This document shows positions 18,366 through 26,646 of a stretch of DNA of 64,000 nucleotides, piece after piece; the first letter of the stretch is position 1, and every line of letters begins with the position of its first letter. A model generated the notes under the pieces. That model did not search any database and was not told the DNA's origin. It worked only from the letters and a program-made list of their open reading frames with translations. The stretch covers positions 124,001 through 188,000 of the forward strand of contig JBAOIR010000076.1 of the NCBI GenBank assembly GCA_037045585.1. Reading direction: 5' to 3'. The stretch comes from SSF14 sp037045585. Its GTDB lineage: Bacteria; Actinomycetota; Acidimicrobiia; Acidimicrobiales; Microtrichaceae. A program made the position numbers and the translations under genes.

Positions 18366-18379
18366 CGAACACCTGTTCG
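18366..18379. promoter_or_regulatory. LexA/SOS box upstream of alkB-like gene
   Basis: CGAAC-ACCT-GTTCG is a perfect inverted repeat and fits the Gram-positive/actinobacterial LexA consensus CGAACRNRYGTTYG at 13 of 14 positions. It directly abuts the -10 element TACAGT at 18381-18386, so bound LexA would block RNA polymerase. Confidence 0.75.
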
Positions 18380-18380
18380 C

Positions 18381-18386
18381 TACAGT
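18381..18386 (+). promoter_or_regulatory. Leaderless -10 element (TACAGT) of alkB-like gene
   Basis: TACAGT fits TAnnnT and ends 6 bases before the ATG at 18393, placing transcription start on or next to the start codon. The preceding 14 bases are the SOS box. Confidence 0.55.
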
Positions 18387-18392
18387 GGGGGG

Positions 18393-19091
18393 ATGCTCCA
18401 GGGCAACCTCCTCACGCACGGCACGCCGGGAGTGGCGTCCACCCCGTCGTTCGAGCGTGTCGAGCTCGACGCTCACTCGTGGGTCGACGTGTGTCGAGGG
18501 TTCCTGATCGGTGCCGACGAGGTGATGGCGGAGCTGATCGAGGGCGTCGCGTGGCGCACGGGACGCCGGCAGATGTACGACCGCGAGGTCGACGACCCCA
18601 GGCTCAGCCGCTGGTGGCGCGACCCCGACGAGGTTCCCCACCCCGCCCTGGGGGCGGCACGGGCATCGATCTGCGCCCACTACGACCGCGAGCTCGGCGG
18701 GGTCGGGCTCAACTACTACCGCGACGGCGCCGACAGCGTCGCGTTCCACCGTGACCGAGAACTGCGCGATCCGGCGACCACCCTCGTCGCGATCGTGACC
18801 CTCGGATCGCAACGCCCGTTCCGGCTGCGACCGTTCGGCGGGGGCCCCTCGATCGACCTCGGTCCGGCGTCGGGCGATCTGCTGGTGATGGGTGGCCGCT
18901 GTCAGACCGAATGGGAGCACGGCGTTCCGAAGGTCGGCCGGAGCGTCGGCCCACGCGTCTCGGCGTCATGGCGATGGTCGCCCGACGGTAGTCATCGACG
19001 CGCCCAGCGCGACGGTTACTTCACCTCGCGCCAATGGCGCGCAGCGGCTCCCGGTTCTGCCGAAACCGGCTCGGTTCACGCGTTCGGGTAG
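18393..19091 (+). CDS. AlkB-like 2-oxoglutarate/Fe(II) dioxygenase
   Basis: Predicted direct-reversal DNA repair enzyme that removes alkyl groups by oxidation. The AlkB core is visible: VGLNYYRDGADSVAFHRDRE gives the HxD iron ligands, WEHGVPKV the distal His, and GPRVSASWRW the Arg pair that binds 2-oxoglutarate. Residues LRPFGGG and LGPASGDLLVMGGRCQ fit the jelly-roll. Length 232. ATG at 18393 is chosen because the promoter and SOS box end just before it; the longer frame lies in the preceding gene. The SOS box means damage-inducible expression is likely, unlike the Ada control of E. coli alkB. Confidence 0.85.
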   Translation: MLQGNLLTHGTPGVASTPSFERVELDAHSWVDVCRGFLIGADEVMAELIEGVAWRTGRRQMYDREVDDPRLSRWWRDPDEVPHPALGAARASICAHYDRELGGVGLNYYRDGADSVAFHRDRELRDPATTLVAIVTLGSQRPFRLRPFGGGPSIDLGPASGDLLVMGGRCQTEWEHGVPKVGRSVGPRVSASWRWSPDGSHRRAQRDGYFTSRQWRAAAPGSAETGSVHAFG

Positions 19092-19195
19092 TCCGTTCGG
19101 CTCTTCGTGCGTGAGAACTCGTCTGATTGGTAAAGGCAATGCCCCCATCGGCCGATCACTTCTCCGAGCCAGGACGGCTGTTCAGAACCAAAGGA

Positions 19196-19711
19196 GTGAC
19201 CCTCATCCGTAACAAGAAGAAGTTGGTCGGCGCCGCCCTCGCTGTGGCTGCAATTGCCTTCACCGGCGCCGCGTCGACCGCGAGCAACACCGTGGCCGCC
19301 GGAGCCGGCCGCCTCGGTTTCAGCGACACGATCGTGACCGGCGGCACCATCAACGCCATCAACTACACGCTCGACAACACGATGCCCGGCAAGGTCATCG
19401 CCGTGAAGATCAACGTCGACGATCTCACGCCCGCCGCTGTGGTGCGCGTCCAGCTCAGCGCCGAGGCCCCTGTCAACACCGACCCCGACATCCTCACCGA
19501 GGTCATCAGCTGCGTGCGTGGTCTCGAGACCCTCGCCCCCGTCGCCGATGATCCGGGCACTGTCGGTGTCGACGAGTCGGTCCCCGGCAAGTACGACTAC
19601 GACTGCACCGTGCCGACGACGCCGGACGACCCCGGTACTGTCGGTGTCGACGAGGCCGATCCGGTCATCCCCGCCGACAAGCTCGAGCACACCTACGTGG
19701 CCATCAGCTAG
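19196..19711 (+). CDS. Small secreted protein next to SipW-type signal peptidase; start uncertain
   Basis: About 168-171 residues. It begins with a basic n-region and signal peptide (RNKKKLVGAALAVAAIAFTGAASTAS), then a beta-rich region with INAINYTLDNTMPGKVIAVKINVDDLTPAAVVRVQLSAE, two Cys about 30 apart, and a twice-repeated DDPGTVGVDE. I do not recognise the family; the layout resembles substrates of SipW-like peptidases. The ribosome-binding site AAAGGAG (19190-19196) overlaps the GTG at 19196 but is ideally placed, 8 bases away, for ATC at 19205, which would start IRNKKKLVG. An in-frame ATG at 19139 is also possible. A strong terminator follows. Confidence 0.6.
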   Translation: MTLIRNKKKLVGAALAVAAIAFTGAASTASNTVAAGAGRLGFSDTIVTGGTINAINYTLDNTMPGKVIAVKINVDDLTPAAVVRVQLSAEAPVNTDPDILTEVISCVRGLETLAPVADDPGTVGVDESVPGKYDYDCTVPTTPDDPGTVGVDEADPVIPADKLEHTYVAIS

Positions 19712-19724
19712 TCGATCATCACTC

Positions 19725-19762
19725 CCGAATGGGCAGGCCGGTTCTCCGGCCTGCCCATTCGG
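19725..19762 (+). terminator. Strong intrinsic terminator
   Basis: CCGAATGGGCAGGCCGG, loop TTCT, and its perfect 17-base complement CCGGCCTGCCCATTCGG, followed by CGTTTTC. It separates the small secreted protein from the signal-peptidase gene 139 bp downstream. It may act as a partial terminator that sets a high substrate-to-peptidase ratio. Confidence 0.85.
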
Positions 19763-19900
19763 CGTTTTCGGGACGGTTCGGACGGTCACCGAACCGCAAC
19801 CGACCGGGGCCGCGTGCCCGGTGACCACCCCGGAACACCTCAACTTCGGGGATCCCGGGCCGATCGGACCAGTGCGATATCGACTGTTCGAGGTGGAGAG

Positions 19901-22007
19901 ATGCGGAGAACGAGGGGAGGCGCGCGACGATGGAGCCGTTGGTCGACGTTTGCGCTCATCCTCGCGGTCGCCGTTGCCCTCTTCCTGCGCTCGAACGTGG
20001 CCCTGCTGTCGACAGAGGGAACCAGCATGGCGCCACGGTTCCACACCGGCGACCTGGCGATCACCGTCGCGGCGTCGAACTACGCGATCGGTGACATCGT
20101 GGCCTACAAGGCCCAGCCCGGCGGACAGGTGGTCCTACACCGCATCATCGAGAAGGCGGGCGACGAGTACCGGTTCAAGGGCGACAACAACTCCTGGGTC
20201 GACCCGGTCAAACCCACGACGAAGGATCTCGTCGGGAAGTTGTGGCTCCGGGTCCCCCGCGCCGGCGCGTTGGTGAATGTCCGGAGCAGGTCCTGGCAGA
20301 TCGCCCTGCTGGTGATCGCCGCGCTGCTGATCTTCGGTGGCGGCGCGGCGCACCGCACGCGGCGACGACGGGCCGAGGCCGAGACCGAGGCCGAGACCAA
20401 CCCGCCCCGCCCGCGACGGCCGGTGAGCACGACCGGCGACGTGATCGCCGCGTTGACCTATCCGGGCATCGCCGTCGCCGTGACCCTCCTGCTCGCAGTC
20501 CTCGCGTTCCAGCGGCCGGCGAGCAGCCAGACCACCGCCGCCCGCGAGTACACCCAACAGGTCCGCTACGGCTACACGGCGTCCGCCCCGTCGGGCACCA
20601 CCTATCCCGATGGCCTCGTGACCACCGGATCGCCGATCTTCCTGAAGCTCGTCTCGTCGCTGAAGTTCCAACTCACGTACGACGTGACGGCGAAGTCCGC
20701 CATGGTGCACAACGCTGGCGGCACCTACTCGATCGACCTGGTCGTCGACGGCCCGGTGTCGTGGCGTCGAACGATCCCGCTCCAGGCCACCACGCCGTTC
20801 ACAGGGCAGAGCTTCTCGTCCGAGGTCGCGGTCGACATCCCGCAGATCCGCGAGATCGTCGCGGCCAACGCGGCCGAGACCGGCGTGAAGGGCGATTCGA
20901 TCTCGGTGCGGATCGTGCCGACCGTCAACGCCAACGGATTCATCGACGGAGCGCCGTTCGCCACGACATTCTCCAAGAGCCTCACGATGGACATCGGGCC
21001 GACGACCGTGACCCTGTCGACGCAGGGCAAGAGCGCCGCCCCCACCGCGATGTCCGAGGGTGGCGACATGTCGCAGACGGCTCCGAGCACCGCCGCGACC
21101 TCCACGGCCGGGCCGACGCCCGACCAGCTCACGTCGCTCCAGACGGGCGAGTACCGCGCCGACATCACCAAGCCGAACCGCTTCGAGCTGTTCTCCCGTC
21201 GCCTCGACGTGTCCCGGGCCCGGCTCATGACCGGGGCCGCTCTGGTCATGGCGCTGATCTGGATGGCGGTCGCCGCTGCGACGCAGGACCGCCTGCGGCA
21301 CCGCTCCGAGTCGACCCGCATCACCCACCGCTACCGCGAGCACATCGTCGAGGTGACGTCGCTGTCCCCCGCCGACCAGGTGGTCGATGTCGCCACGATC
21401 GCCGCCCTGGTCAAGATCGCCGACCAGAGCGGTCGGTTCATGCTGCATCTCACCGGGGGGCCGGCCGACCTCTTCGTCGTGGACGACGACGGCACGCGCT
21501 ACCGGTACGTGAGCGGGTCACCGCCGACCGCGTCGACCGGCCCACCCGAACCTGCGAGGGAGTCGCCCCCACCGCCGATTGCCTTCCTCGAGCCGCAACC
21601 CGAGCAGGCGCCCGTGCTCGACACGGCGCCCGTGCTCGAAACGGAACCCGAGCCCGAACTCGTCCCAGAACCAGAACCCGAACCCGAGTCCGAACCGCAG
21701 CCTGCGGCCGGGCTCATCGTCGCGTCCGACGCTCCAGCGACCGCCGCCAGCGACCGACGCGGTGTTCCGTGCGCTGCTCGGAAGCGACGGATTCTTCGAC
21801 CGCGAACCGGCACACGACCCCGGGACACCACCCCCGTTCGTCCCAGCGCCGGCGTCGCACGACGCCGGGAGTCCTCCGCCGTTCTTCGGGGTCGCCCCCG
21901 CCGGCCCGCCGCCGCCGGCGAGCCTCGATCACGCGATCCGGCTGACGCCCCTCACCGAGGCCGAGCGGATCGAACTCGGGATCGACGAATCGATCAACCG
22001 GCCGTGA
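19901..22007 (+). CDS. SipW/archaeal-type signal peptidase I fused to DUF5305-like ectodomain (one frameshift near 21745)
   Basis: ATG at 19901 follows GAGGTGGAG. After one membrane segment (residues 15-31) comes an S26B peptidase domain: EGTSMAPRFHTGDLAI gives Ser42, VVLHRIIEK gives His80 in place of the bacterial Lys, and YRFKGDNNSWVD is conserved. A second segment (~133-148), a basic loop and a third segment (~178-200) lead to a ~245-residue beta-rich ectodomain like DUF5305 (GSPIFLKLVSSLKFQLTYDV; GPVSWRRTIPLQ). A fourth segment (~446-465) precedes a cytoplasmic helical region and a Pro/Glu repeat tail. Near 21745 the sense frame changes (one extra base) and ends at 22007, overlapping the SDR gene by 14 bp. 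Confidence 0.75.
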
Positions 22008-22743
22008 TGCCGGTGTCGGCGCTGACGATCGCGCCGTGCATCGCCGATGCCGCCGGCGACGCCACGAACAGGACGACCTCGGCGATCTCCTCGGGCTTCG
22101 ACATCTTGCGGTATCCCATGAACGGCTGGACGAGCGCCCAATCGGTGTCGTCGGGGAACGTCGCCGACTTGACCAAGGGCGTCTCGATGCCGCCGGGGGC
22201 CACGGCATTGATGCGGATCTTCGACTTCACGTACTCCATGGCCAGCGAGCGGGTGAGGTTGACGACCGCTGCCTTCGACGCCGCGTAGACCGCGGTGTAC
22301 GCCTGGCCCATCAGGCCGGCGTTGGAGGCGACGTTGACGATGTTGCCGCGGGAGTCGAGCAGGTGCGGAATTGCCGCCTGGCACATCCAGAACGTGCCGC
22401 GGACGTTGACGTTGAACACGAGGTCGTAGTCGGCCTCGGTGAAGTCGACGGCGTGGCCGGCGCGCAACACACCGGCACAGTTGATGAGGACGTCGAGCTG
22501 GCCGAACTCGTCCATCTCGTTGGCGATCAGACCGTGGGCGGTCATGCGGTCGGAGATGTCACCGACGCCGAACGACATCGTGCCGCCGGCAGCCTGCACG
22601 AGCCCCTGGGTCTCGGCAAGACCGGCCTCGTTGAGGTCGACGCCGTAGACCTTGGCGCCTTCGGCCGCGAGCTGCTGGGCCACCGAGCGACCGAGCCCCG
22701 ATGCCGCGCCCGTCACCACTGCTGATCGACCTTCGAACCGCAT
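21994..22743 (-). CDS. Short-chain dehydrogenase/reductase
   Basis: 249-residue NAD(P)-dependent oxidoreductase of the classical SDR type. The cofactor loop is VTGAASGLGRSVA, NCAGVL replaces NNAG, the catalytic triad includes Ser in VNVASNAG, and YAASK follows. Asp in YGVDLNE after beta-2 suggests NAD(H) preference. The substrate is unknown. It is divergent from a conserved unknown gene across a 65-bp gap containing a palindromic operator, so the two may share a regulator and a pathway. Confidence 0.92.
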   Translation of the reverse strand: MRFEGRSAVVTGAASGLGRSVAQQLAAEGAKVYGVDLNEAGLAETQGLVQAAGGTMSFGVGDISDRMTAHGLIANEMDEFGQLDVLINCAGVLRAGHAVDFTEADYDLVFNVNVRGTFWMCQAAIPHLLDSRGNIVNVASNAGLMGQAYTAVYAASKAAVVNLTRSLAMEYVKSKIRINAVAPGGIETPLVKSATFPDDTDWALVQPFMGYRKMSKPEEIAEVVLFVASPAASAMHGAIVSADTGITAG

Positions 22744-22780
22744 ACCGACTCCCCTTTGGAATGCCCGTCGGCCTGAGAAT

Positions 22781-22795
22781 CTGACGGAGCGTCAG
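22781..22795. promoter_or_regulatory. Palindromic operator, TetR-like (CTGACG-GAG-CGTCAG)
   Basis: A perfect 6-3-6 inverted repeat in the divergent gap, ending one base before the -10 element TACGGT of the rightward gene. The shape fits TetR-family operators of lipid/terpenoid catabolism genes. No regulator gene is adjacent. Confidence 0.5.
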
Positions 22796-22796
22796 G

Positions 22797-22802
22797 TACG
22801 GT
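22797..22802 (+). promoter_or_regulatory. Leaderless -10 element (TACGGT)
   Basis: TACGGT fits TAnnnT and ends 6 bases before the ATG at 22809; no ribosome-binding site lies between. Confidence 0.5.
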
Positions 22803-22808
22803 AGCCGC

Positions 22809-23612
22809 ATGGATGACTACCCCGTGAAACTCGGTGCGATGCTCTACACCCTCGTCGACCCCGAGCGGGGCCACGAGGTGGCCTACAACCGCTGGTACGA
22901 ACGGGATCACTTCTACGGCGGCTGCATGATCGGCCCCGGCATCCTCGCCGGCAGCCGGTGGGTCGCGACCAAGCCGTACAAGGACCTCCGCTTCCCCGCC
23001 GACTCCGGCGTCGCCATCCCGACCGAGGCCGGCAGCTACCTGGCCACCTACTTCGTACAGAAGGGCCACGAGGCCGAGCACTTCGCGTGGACGTCACCGC
23101 AGGTCTTCGAGCTCTACAAGGAAGGCCGCGGGTTCGAGGAGCGCATCCACGCCCACACGGCGCTCTACACCCACCAGAAGCCGTTCTACCGTGATGACGA
23201 CGGCGTGCCGGTCGAGCTCGCGCTCGACCACCGCTTCGCCGGCCTCGTGTCGGTGCACGTCGACCGTGCCGAGGGTGTGAAGCACCCGCAGTTCGACGAA
23301 TGGTTCGAGGCCGAGGGTGCACCGCTGTTGCTGGGCGCGGATTCCCCCGTTGCCATTGCCTGCTCGTGGCGCCCGATCATCCCTCGTGAGGGCGAAGGCG
23401 CGTCCCCCATGAAGCTCGGCTCAGGCCCCGGCACCCTGCAGCGCACGATGCAGCTGTTCTTCCTCGACTCCGAGCCCGCGCAGCACTGGCAGCGCTTCGT
23501 CGACTACGCCGCCGCCGTCGACGCCTCGGGCCTCGCAACGGTGACGCTCGCCGCGCCGTTCATCCCGACGATCCCGGGTACGGACACCTACGCGGACCAG
23601 CTCTGGGACTGA
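22809..23612 (+). CDS. Conserved protein of unknown function (dimeric alpha/beta-barrel-like)
   Basis: 267 residues, no signal peptide or membrane segment. The start KLGAMLYTLVDPERGHEVAYNRWYERDHFYGGCM resembles EthD-like or dimeric alpha/beta-barrel proteins, and RFAGLVSVHVDRAEGVKHPQFDEWFEAE looks like a second copy of that fold. I do not know the reaction. Divergent from an SDR across a shared operator, it is likely part of the same catabolic response. Probable leaderless message. A hairpin terminator follows at 23624-23656. Confidence 0.7.
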   Translation: MDDYPVKLGAMLYTLVDPERGHEVAYNRWYERDHFYGGCMIGPGILAGSRWVATKPYKDLRFPADSGVAIPTEAGSYLATYFVQKGHEAEHFAWTSPQVFELYKEGRGFEERIHAHTALYTHQKPFYRDDDGVPVELALDHRFAGLVSVHVDRAEGVKHPQFDEWFEAEGAPLLLGADSPVAIACSWRPIIPREGEGASPMKLGSGPGTLQRTMQLFFLDSEPAQHWQRFVDYAAAVDASGLATVTLAAPFIPTIPGTDTYADQLWD

Positions 23613-23623
23613 GCCCTCGCCCA

Positions 23624-23656
23624 ACTGACCGGGTAAGCCGAAGTCGAGCGGTCAGT
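23624..23656. terminator. Bidirectional hairpin between convergent genes
   Basis: ACTGACCG and CGGTCAGT form a perfect 8-bp stem with a 17-base loop. The right arm overlaps the stop codon of the minus-strand hydrolase gene. Confidence 0.5.
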
Positions 23657-24356
23657 CCTTGAGGAAGTCGAGCGTGCGCTGCCACGCCAGTTCGGCGGCA
23701 GCCTCGTCGTAGTGCCCGTCGACACCCGCCTCGGCGAACCAATGGCGTGTGTCCGCGTAGTGCCACATCTCGGGGTCACGACCCAGCTCGAACAGATCGG
23801 CCTCGAGGAGCACAACATCGTCAGCGCTCACGAGGTCGTCGTTCTCTGCGAAGTGGCCCTGCACACTCGCGGCCATGTCGGCGAAGTCGATCGTCTGGCT
23901 GCCGTAGTAGGCGACGACCTTGTGGAACGACTCCGGCTGACGGGTTGCGGCCCACAACGCCCAGGACGCTCCCATCGAGAATCCGATCACGGCGACCGGC
24001 CCGGCGGGTTCGTCGGTCGCGGACCGGAGCGCCACCGCGCTCGACAGCACGAGGTTGGCCGTGGTGTTCGGGTCGGTCTCGCCCAACTCGAGCTCGGCCT
24101 CCGCGGCGGTCTCGGGGAGGGCGCCGCCCATCAGGTCGGGTGCCAGCACCACGAACCCCTCGTCACACAGGCGGTTGCAGAAATCCTTGATGCCGCGGGT
24201 GAGCCCCCACCACGACGACAGCACCAGCACGCCGGGGCCGGTGCCCTCGCCGTCCTCGCCAGGCCGCACGAGATAGGCCTGGCCGGCGCTCCGCCGGCGG
24301 CCGAAGGTCATGAAGGATGCGTCGTCGCCGGGGGCGGCGCCTGAATCGTCGGTCAC
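23652..24356 (-). CDS. Dienelactone hydrolase family protein
   Basis: Alpha/beta hydrolase of the DLH type. VLVLSSWWGLTRGIKDFCNRLCDEGFVVLAPDLMGG is the family start, AVIGFSMGASWALW the nucleophile elbow (Ser here where classical DLH has Cys), and the catalytic His is in YADTRHWFAEAG, with Asp in FAENDDLVS. Substrate unknown. I choose GTG at 24356; ATG at 24311 (MTFGRRRS) is also possible, and frames further upstream lie over the divergent gene. Confidence 0.88.
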   Translation of the reverse strand: MTDDSGAAPGDDASFMTFGRRRSAGQAYLVRPGEDGEGTGPGVLVLSSWWGLTRGIKDFCNRLCDEGFVVLAPDLMGGALPETAAEAELELGETDPNTTANLVLSSAVALRSATDEPAGPVAVIGFSMGASWALWAATRQPESFHKVVAYYGSQTIDFADMAASVQGHFAENDDLVSADDVVLLEADLFELGRDPEMWHYADTRHWFAEAGVDGHYDEAAAELAWQRTLDFLKD

Positions 24357-24409
24357 GGCGCCCAGCCTGCCACGCCGATCGGGCCTCGCCCGCCGCAGTT
24401 CCGCACCGG

Positions 24410-24415
24410 TATGGT
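24410..24415 (+). promoter_or_regulatory. Leaderless -10 element (TATGGT)
   Basis: TATGGT fits TAnnnT and ends 8 bases before the ATG at 24424. Confidence 0.4.
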
Positions 24416-24423
24416 CGTCGCCG

Positions 24424-25221
24424 ATGTCACGACGCCTGCTCGACCGTCCCGAGATCGTGTCCCATGACATCGTGACCCGGGCCATGCACGAGGCCAAGAG
24501 CGACGACTTCGGCGGCATGTCGTGGTCCGAGCCGCTCGAGGTGCTGACGCGGTCCCTCGACCGGGAGGCGAGCCTCACCATGTCCGGGCGCCGCGCCGCC
24601 CGCGACCGGCTGGTCGCCCGGCTGCTCGATCGGCGTCCGATTCGCGACGTCACCTCCGACGGAACCGGGGCCGTCCCGACCGTCGTCGTCACGGGCCCCG
24701 ACCCCGACTCCGTTCGATCCGGCGAGCAGGCGCTCGGTGGGTCCGGGATCGACGGCATCACGCTGCTCGAATCGACGTTCACGTCGATGAGCTTCGAGGT
24801 CGACGCTCACATCCCGTCCTATGCCGAGTGGCTCACCGAGGCCGACCTCCACGCTCCCTACGCCGACGTGGCTCGCCGGTGCACCCACCGCGTGCTGGGT
24901 GCCATGGACTTCGCGGAACGGACCGCTGAGATCGACCGTGCTCTTCCCGGCGCGTTGCTCGTCGAGATCGACCGACCCCTCGAGGACGCCGTCGAGGCGA
25001 TCACCCACCACAGCGTGCTCGGGCGCCGCCACGACAGCCGCACCGTCGACCCGGCGAAGGTCGAGCGGTACTGGCGGTGGCGGCTGGGGCTGCGGCAGGA
25101 ACGGCGAGCCGGCGCTCGACCCGCCGACCTGACGGTCGGCTACGACGAGCTGGTCGCGGCACCGGCGGCGTTCGCTGCGGCTGTGGCGTCGGCGGTCGGA
25201 GGCTCGTCCCCACCCAGGTAG
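24424..25221 (+). CDS. Sulfotransferase-like protein with degenerate PAPS loop
   Basis: 265 residues. The N-terminus (DDFGGMSWSEPLEVLTRSLDREASLTMSGRRAARDRLVARLL) and the C-terminal VGYDELVAAPAAFAAAVASAVGG match actinobacterial Sulfotransfer_3 proteins. The phosphosulfate loop, normally like GLPRTGTT, reads VTGPDPDSVRS, and the middle is short, so PAPS-dependent activity is doubtful. The 3' end overlaps the convergent MFS gene by 82 bp. It may be a decayed or repurposed paralogue. Confidence 0.55.
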   Translation: MSRRLLDRPEIVSHDIVTRAMHEAKSDDFGGMSWSEPLEVLTRSLDREASLTMSGRRAARDRLVARLLDRRPIRDVTSDGTGAVPTVVVTGPDPDSVRSGEQALGGSGIDGITLLESTFTSMSFEVDAHIPSYAEWLTEADLHAPYADVARRCTHRVLGAMDFAERTAEIDRALPGALLVEIDRPLEDAVEAITHHSVLGRRHDSRTVDPAKVERYWRWRLGLRQERRAGARPADLTVGYDELVAAPAAFAAAVASAVGGSSPPR

Positions 25222-26615
25222 CGGTGCATCCGCCGCGCCGATGCCACGCCGACCGCGCCGACCGCTGCCGTCACGCCGAACACGAGCAGAACACCGGCAT
25301 GCACGGAGGAGCCGTCGACGGTCGCCCCGTGGCGATCGGCCAGGGCGATGATCGCCCCACCCAGCCCGGTACCGAGCGCAAAGCCCAAGACGTCGCTCAG
25401 CTGCAGCGCCGACGTCGCCGCGCCCAACTGGGCCGGGTCGGCGGCAGAGATGACGGCCTGGGTCAGCGGAGCGTACGCGAGACCGATCCCGAGCCCTCCG
25501 ACCAGCCAGGCGCCGATCGCCCACCAGGAGTTGACCGAGGAGTTGACCACCAGGACCATCGCCGCGATGCCGACGACCACCGCCGCGAGACCGGCGGTGA
25601 CGAGACGGCGGGGGCCAACCCGGGTGATTCGCTTCGCGGAGTACCACGAGCCGGCGGTCCACGTCAGCGCCGCCGACGAGAGGACGATGCCGGCGCTCGT
25701 GGCCGACATGCCCTTGACGTCCTGCAATGCGAGCGACACGTAGGCGTCGGCGCCCAGGAACGCGAACGTCAACATGCCCCGCACCGCTACGGTCGACGGC
25801 ACGCCTCGCCCCAGTCGGAGCGTGCCGGCCGGAGCGATCCGGCGGAACGCCCACACCAGGGTGACGGCGCCGAGCACGAACAACCCACTGAGCGCCACCA
25901 CGTTGCGGAGCTGGAACGCGCCGAGCGCGAGGCCGGTGCCGAGCACGGCCACGGTGGCCAATCGGACGGTGCGCGCCGGCGAACCGACAGCGCCGTCGTC
26001 CGGCGTGGCCGTGGCGCCGGCGACCGGGTTGCCGAGGCGCGCGATCGGGCGGATCGCAAGTGCGCCGACGCAGATCACGACGGGGATGAGCCCGAGGAAC
26101 ACCGCCCGCCACCCGACGTGCTTCTCGAGCACACCGGCCGCGCTCGGCCCGATCATCGACGGCACGACCCATGCAGTCGACATCCACGCGAACACCCGTG
26201 GCCGTTCGGCCTCGGCGAAGCCGCGACCGACGCACACGTACGCGACGGCGGGAACCGTGCCGGAGCCGTAGCCCTGCAGGACGCGGCCGATCACCACGAC
26301 GAGCATGTCGTTGGCCAGGCCCGAGATCACCAGACCGATCGAGTACACCACGAGGCCCACGAGGATCGGTCGCACCGGGTTCACGCGGTCGGTCCACGTG
26401 CCGGCGATCACGATGCCCATGACCTCGCCGAGAGCGAGACCGGAGAAGGCCCAGCCGTACAGGCCGAGGCCCCCGATGTCGGCGAGCACCTTCGGCATGA
26501 TGGTCGCGACCGACATGGTCTCGAACGCGACGACGGTGACGAGACAGACGAGCGCCGCAGCGAGGGCGTTGTTCCCGCTGCGGCGCTCGGCCCTCGTGTC
26601 GATGGTGGAGGTCAC
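25140..26615 (-). CDS. MFS transporter (drug/H+ antiporter-like)
   Basis: About 491 residues with 12-14 hydrophobic segments. VCLVTVVAFETMSVATIMPKVLADIGG and GTWTDRVNPVRPILVGLVVY (loop 2-3) are MFS signatures; GRVLQGYGSGTVPAVAYV resembles motif C-type sequence of exporters. GTG at 26615 is chosen as the start; earlier frame positions belong to the sod 3' region. It lies 31 bp downstream of sod on the same strand. Its 3' end overlaps the sulfotransferase-like gene. Substrate unknown. Confidence 0.85.
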   Translation of the reverse strand: MTSTIDTRAERRSGNNALAAALVCLVTVVAFETMSVATIMPKVLADIGGLGLYGWAFSGLALGEVMGIVIAGTWTDRVNPVRPILVGLVVYSIGLVISGLANDMLVVVIGRVLQGYGSGTVPAVAYVCVGRGFAEAERPRVFAWMSTAWVVPSMIGPSAAGVLEKHVGWRAVFLGLIPVVICVGALAIRPIARLGNPVAGATATPDDGAVGSPARTVRLATVAVLGTGLALGAFQLRNVVALSGLFVLGAVTLVWAFRRIAPAGTLRLGRGVPSTVAVRGMLTFAFLGADAYVSLALQDVKGMSATSAGIVLSSAALTWTAGSWYSAKRITRVGPRRLVTAGLAAVVVGIAAMVLVVNSSVNSWWAIGAWLVGGLGIGLAYAPLTQAVISAADPAQLGAATSALQLSDVLGFALGTGLGGAIIALADRHGATVDGSSVHAGVLLVFGVTAAVGAVGVASARRMHRYLGGDEPPTADATAAANAAGAATSSS

Positions 26616-26646
26616 CGCGGATGCGGTGTGCCGGCGACCGTGCCCA

